Shown here in pieces: positions 7,540 to 10,022 of a stretch of DNA of 10,022 bases. How positions within the stretch are numbered: position 1 is the stretch's first letter; each line of letters starts with the position of its first letter. The notes under the pieces were generated by a model that did not search any database, was not told the DNA's origin, and saw only the letters and a program-made list of their open reading frames with translations. Source of the stretch: Bacillota bacterium (lineage in GTDB: Bacteria; Bacillota; Clostridia; Peptostreptococcales; Anaerovoracaceae); NCBI GenBank assembly GCA_029266295.1, contig JAQSXD010000098.1:1-10022 (forward strand), read 5' to 3'. Position numbers and translations under genes: made by a program.

Positions 7540-7546
7540 GGAGGCG
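7540..7546 (+). promoter_or_regulatory. Ribosome binding site deciding the parA start
   Basis: GAGGCGG here, with the GGAGG core at 7540-7544 overlapping its left end, lies 6-8 nt upstream of ATG 7553. An in-frame ATG at 7538 would place this site inside the coding region and add five residues (MEAGL) before the canonical ParA start, so 7553 is preferred. Confidence 0.8.
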
Positions 7547-7552
7547 GGACTG

Positions 7553-8341
7553 ATGTCCAAAACAGTTGCGATAACAAATCAAAAAGGCGGGGTGGGTAAG
7601 ACTTCCACGGCGAGTGCGGTAGTCAGCGGACTAGCTGAGAAGGGCTATAAGATTCTGGCGATTGATCTTGACCCTCAAGGTAATTTGGGATTCTGCCTTG
7701 GCGCAGAAATAGACAACAGTCCAACGGTATATGAGCTGATGAAGGGGACTGTACCCGTTGAGCAGGTAATCCAGCGAAATCAAGGCATTGATATTATCCC
7801 ATCAAATATTCTGCTCAGTGGAGCTGAGTTGGAGTTTTCTCAGTTGGGAAGAGAATATTTGCTGAAGAATGGCATCGCTCCAGTCAGAGGAAACTATGAC
7901 TATATTGTTATCGATACGCCACCGGCGCTAAATATCCTGACTGTAAACGCATATACCGCTACAGACAATATCATTATCCCCATGATTCCGGAAATATTAA
8001 GTCTTCTTGGAATTTCACAGCTGAGAGAGACCATTGAATTGGTTAAGGGGATCTATAACCCTAAAATAGAAGTATTAGGCATTCTTCTGAATAAATATGA
8101 TAAACGTAGAATTCTGACAAAAGATGTGGAAGAAATGGCTGAAATTATAGCAAAAGAATTGGATACAAAGGTATTTAAAACGAAAATTCGTTCTTCTGTT
8201 TCCGTTGCGGAAGCACCGGCCCACGGAGAAAGCGTATATAAATATTCGCCCAGGGCGAATACGACAAAGGACTATCGTCAGCTTGTTGATGAGTTGATTA
8301 CTCAGAAGGGAATGAAACTGGATGGCGAAGAAAAGCAATAA
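7553..8341 (+). CDS. ParA/Soj-type Walker ATPase in the motility locus
   Basis: ParA ATPases move or space cargo (DNA, chemoreceptor arrays, carboxysomes) by ATP-dependent dimer formation on the nucleoid. The 262-residue product from ATG 7553 aligns along its length with Soj. The deviant Walker A is KGGVGKT (residues 11-17), the A' motif is AIDLDPQGN (36-44), and Walker B is YIVIDTPP (117-124). SVAEAPAHG near 216-224 matches the Soj RLSEAPSHG region. In Bacillus Soj this region reads PRNVRLSEAP, with an arginine implicated in DNA binding; here it reads RSSVSVAEAP, so that arginine is Ser although another Arg is nearby. There is no MinD/FlhG-type C-terminal amphipathic helix and no FlhG-type DQAxxLR N-terminus, so it is not an orthologue of FlhG. 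It follows the PilZ gene by 77 nt and its last 20 nt overlap the next gene. No parB or parS-like partner gene is visible. Confidence 0.9.
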   Translation: MSKTVAITNQKGGVGKTSTASAVVSGLAEKGYKILAIDLDPQGNLGFCLGAEIDNSPTVYELMKGTVPVEQVIQRNQGIDIIPSNILLSGAELEFSQLGREYLLKNGIAPVRGNYDYIVIDTPPALNILTVNAYTATDNIIIPMIPEILSLLGISQLRETIELVKGIYNPKIEVLGILLNKYDKRRILTKDVEEMAEIIAKELDTKVFKTKIRSSVSVAEAPAHGESVYKYSPRANTTKDYRQLVDELITQKGMKLDGEEKQ

Positions 8342-8900
8342 AACAGAACACGTTCTGAAGCTGATTACGAAGAATGATGATGCGGATCAGGACGATCTGT
8401 TTGGTTTGCCACAGGAGCTTGCTGAAAAAGGCAATAACGCACCAACTTCAAAGCCGGACGAGCCTCCGAAAGTAGAAAAACCCAAACGAGGGAAAGCGGC
8501 AGTTATGATGCCGACGCCTGAAGTGACCGAGGAGGTCCCAAAGGCAGCTGAACCGGAACCGGAAGTAGAACCAGAAGCCTCTGAACCAGCTGCTGAGGAA
8601 AGACAACCCAGTGCTGTTCTTGAAAAACGTGGTCGTTTGATCAATCTGGCAGAGGTACTGGTCAAAGAAAAGATTGGGCTGGTTATGGAAAAAATGAAAG
8701 TGTGTACTTGTCAAACCTGTGTCAGTGATATTACGGCACTTACGCTGAATTCACTTCCGGCGAAATACGTTACCGCTGATAAGGGCAAGCAGTCTATCCA
8801 GCTGGATACTTATAAAAAGCAATATGAAACAGATATTCTGGCTGCGCTGACGAAATCATGTGTTCGTGTTAAGGCTTCTCCAAGGCACGTGAAAGAATGA
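8322..8900 (+). CDS. ComFB-domain protein with basic N-terminus and Pro/Glu-rich linker, putative ParA partner
   Basis: The 192-residue protein has three parts. Residues 1-17 (MAKKSNKTEHVLKLITK) are basic and could be helical. Residues about 18-100 are low complexity, rich in Pro, Glu, Ala and Lys, with an acidic PEPEVEPEASEPAAEE stretch, so likely disordered. Residues about 105-190 match the ComFB family: INLAEVLVKEKIG, then CTCQTC (C128, C130, C133), ALTLNSLPAKYVT, and C180 near the end with SPRHV. In Bacillus ComFB the conserved cysteines bind zinc. ComFB-domain proteins in cyanobacteria have been reported as cyclic dinucleotide receptors. Typical ComFB is only about 100 residues, so the N-terminal half is an addition. 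The start lies inside the end of parA, with a moderate AAGGGA ribosome site about 11 nt upstream. Role inferred: cargo adaptor or regulator of the ParA ATPase. Function unproven. Confidence 0.8.
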   Translation: MAKKSNKTEHVLKLITKNDDADQDDLFGLPQELAEKGNNAPTSKPDEPPKVEKPKRGKAAVMMPTPEVTEEVPKAAEPEPEVEPEASEPAAEERQPSAVLEKRGRLINLAEVLVKEKIGLVMEKMKVCTCQTCVSDITALTLNSLPAKYVTADKGKQSIQLDTYKKQYETDILAALTKSCVRVKASPRHVKE

Positions 8901-8909
8901 GGTGAAGAT

Positions 8910-9530
8910 TTGTTGAAAAATTATGATGAATTAAATGATGTACAGATCGACGTGCTACGGGAGATTGGCAATATCGGCGCAGGAAATGCTGCCACAGCCC
9001 TTTCCACAATCTTAGATGAGCGGGTTGAAATCAGCCTGCCTAGAGTAAGAATTACCGATTTTGACACTGCGGTTAATGCGCTTGGCGGTGCCGAAACAAT
9101 GACCGTGGGGGTTCTTGTAAACTTTTCCGGTGAAGCCAACGGAATGATTATGTTTCTTCTGAATATGGAAGATGCGAAAGCAATCATGAGCATCTTGATC
9201 CGAGATGAGGGAGATGACAATGGGCAGCTTAGCGAGCTAAAACTATCTGCCATAAAGGAAATCGGCAATATTTTAGGTTCCTCCTACATCAATTCCATAT
9301 CAACGCTTACAGGGCTTACCATTACCATTTCCATCCCATATATTGCAATTGATATGGCAGGGGCGCTGATGAGTGTACCGATTATAGAATTTGGATCTGT
9401 TGGTGATAAGGTAATGTTTATTGAAGAATGTTTTTCTGCAGAAGAGAATAACCTAACAAGCAATATTATTATGTTTGCAGAAATCGAAACATTAAAAATA
9501 ATAATGGAAAGATTAGGACTTGAAATATGA
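8910..9530 (+). CDS. cheC: CheY-P phosphatase CheC
   Basis: CheC removes phosphate from CheY-P and binds CheD, linking CheY-P level to receptor deamidation. The 206-residue product matches the usual length. Both phosphatase motifs (D/S-x3-E-x2-N-x22-P) are complete: D14-E18-N21-P44 and S113-E117-N120-P143. Both active-site halves should therefore work, as in two-site CheC rather than CheX. The start is TTG: the ribosome site GAGGTG at 8899-8904 lies 5 nt before TTG 8910 and 8 nt before an adjacent TTG at 8913, and either could be used with only one residue's difference. The ribosome site overlaps the stop of the ComFB gene. The gene overlaps cheD by 4 nt (ATGA). CheA, CheW and CheY genes are not in the window. 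Confidence 0.96.
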   Translation: MLKNYDELNDVQIDVLREIGNIGAGNAATALSTILDERVEISLPRVRITDFDTAVNALGGAETMTVGVLVNFSGEANGMIMFLLNMEDAKAIMSILIRDEGDDNGQLSELKLSAIKEIGNILGSSYINSISTLTGLTITISIPYIAIDMAGALMSVPIIEFGSVGDKVMFIEECFSAEENNLTSNIIMFAEIETLKIIMERLGLEI

Positions 9531-10015
9531 GCGAATTACTGGTCGTTGGAATTTCTGACTATAAACTGGCCAGATGTCCGAATGTATTTGTAACGTATGC
9601 GCTCGGGTCGTGTGTAGGAATATGTCTTTATGACAGGCAGGTTAAGGTTGGCGGATTATCCCATATCATGCTTCCGGAAAGCAGCATGTTTTCAAAAAGT
9701 GAAGTAAATAGAATGAAATTTGCAGATACCGCAATTGTGGATCTCGTAAGAGATATGACAAGGCTTGGTGCCGACAGCCGCAAACTCGTTGCAAAAATCG
9801 CAGGAGGAGCACAGATGTTCGAAGTTCAGCCGGGCAGTGCAATTGGTACCATTGGAGAGCGAAATATTGTCAGTGTAAAGAATGCACTGTATAGTCTGAA
9901 GATCCCTATTATCGCGGAGGATACCGGCCTGAACTATGGAAGAACCGTTTATTTTGACCTTGATACCGGAATCATGAAGGTTCAGTCGCTCAGCCGAAGC
10001 ATAAAAGAATTTTAA
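9527..10015 (+). CDS. cheD: Chemoreceptor glutamine deamidase CheD
   Basis: CheD deamidates specific glutamines of methyl-accepting chemoreceptors and is held by CheC when CheY-P is high. The 162-residue product is complete and of normal length. The catalytic triad is present, corresponding to Thermotoga T21, C27 and H44: T23 and C29 in TYALGSCVG, and H46 in GGLSHIMLP. The conserved KIAGGAQMF and EDTGLNYGRTV segments are also present. The ATG lies inside the end of cheC with only a weak AGGA upstream, so translation is likely coupled to cheC, in keeping with the CheC-CheD complex. Only 7 nt remain after its stop, so any terminator or next gene is outside the window. Confidence 0.96.
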   Translation: MSELLVVGISDYKLARCPNVFVTYALGSCVGICLYDRQVKVGGLSHIMLPESSMFSKSEVNRMKFADTAIVDLVRDMTRLGADSRKLVAKIAGGAQMFEVQPGSAIGTIGERNIVSVKNALYSLKIPIIAEDTGLNYGRTVYFDLDTGIMKVQSLSRSIKEF

Positions 10016-10022
10016 CCGTTAA

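Noticed and set aside
7538..7552. ATG at 7538 as the ParA start
   Set aside because: It lies upstream of the GGAGG ribosome site and adds MEAGL before the standard Soj N-terminus; ATG 7553 has the correct spacing.
7553..8341. ParA-like gene as the missing FlhG
   Set aside because: Similarity is to Soj; the FlhG N-terminal activating motif and C-terminal membrane-targeting helix are absent.
8387..8714. Open minus-strand frames opposite the ComFB gene
   Set aside because: They mirror the Pro/Glu-rich linker (Ser/Gly/Phe-rich translations), have no ribosome site or recognisable family, and oppose a well-supported gene.

Overview
The window is an almost gap-free, plus-strand motility and chemotaxis cluster of ten genes, the first of which is cut by the left edge. 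Gene content and order (flhB, flhA, a sigma-28 gene, two flgF/flgG-type rod genes, then cheC and cheD), the strong GGAGG-type ribosome binding sites, TTG starts and the use of CheC/CheD point to a Gram-positive, probably anaerobic Clostridia bacterium of moderate GC content. A more exact placement, for example near Anaerovorax-like Eubacteriales, would be a guess.

Region 1 (1-5169) is the export, sigma factor and rod block. It holds the 3' part of flhB, flhA overlapping it by 4 nt, a FliA/WhiG-family sigma factor, and two tandem genes for axial rod proteins resembling Bacillus FlhO and FlhP. The flhF and flhG genes, which lie between flhA and the sigma gene in Bacillus and Clostridioides, are absent here.

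Region 2 (5170-5363) is the only sizeable intergenic stretch. It contains a short hairpin, an imperfect direct repeat including an extended -10-like element, and a larger inverted repeat directly upstream of the next ribosome binding site. It looks like a second transcription start, a regulated leader, or both.

Region 3 (5364-10015) is a signalling and placement block: a FapA/DUF342 protein, a PilZ (YcgR/YpfB-like) protein with a changed c-di-GMP motif, a Soj-type ParA ATPase, a ComFB-domain protein with a basic N-terminus and a Pro/Glu-rich linker, then CheC phosphatase and CheD deamidase. ParA and the ComFB protein overlap by 20 nt and look like a co-translated pair.

The genes plausibly act in sequence: FlhA/FlhB export rod and hook components, sigma-28 switches on late genes, the rod proteins extend the basal body, PilZ and FapA adjust assembly or rotation, and CheC/CheD tune adaptation. 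The ParA/ComFB pair is the least explained part. It sits in a flagellar locus that lacks flhF/flhG at the expected place, and it joins a positioning ATPase to a domain family reported to bind cyclic dinucleotides. This is the best candidate here for an undescribed system.
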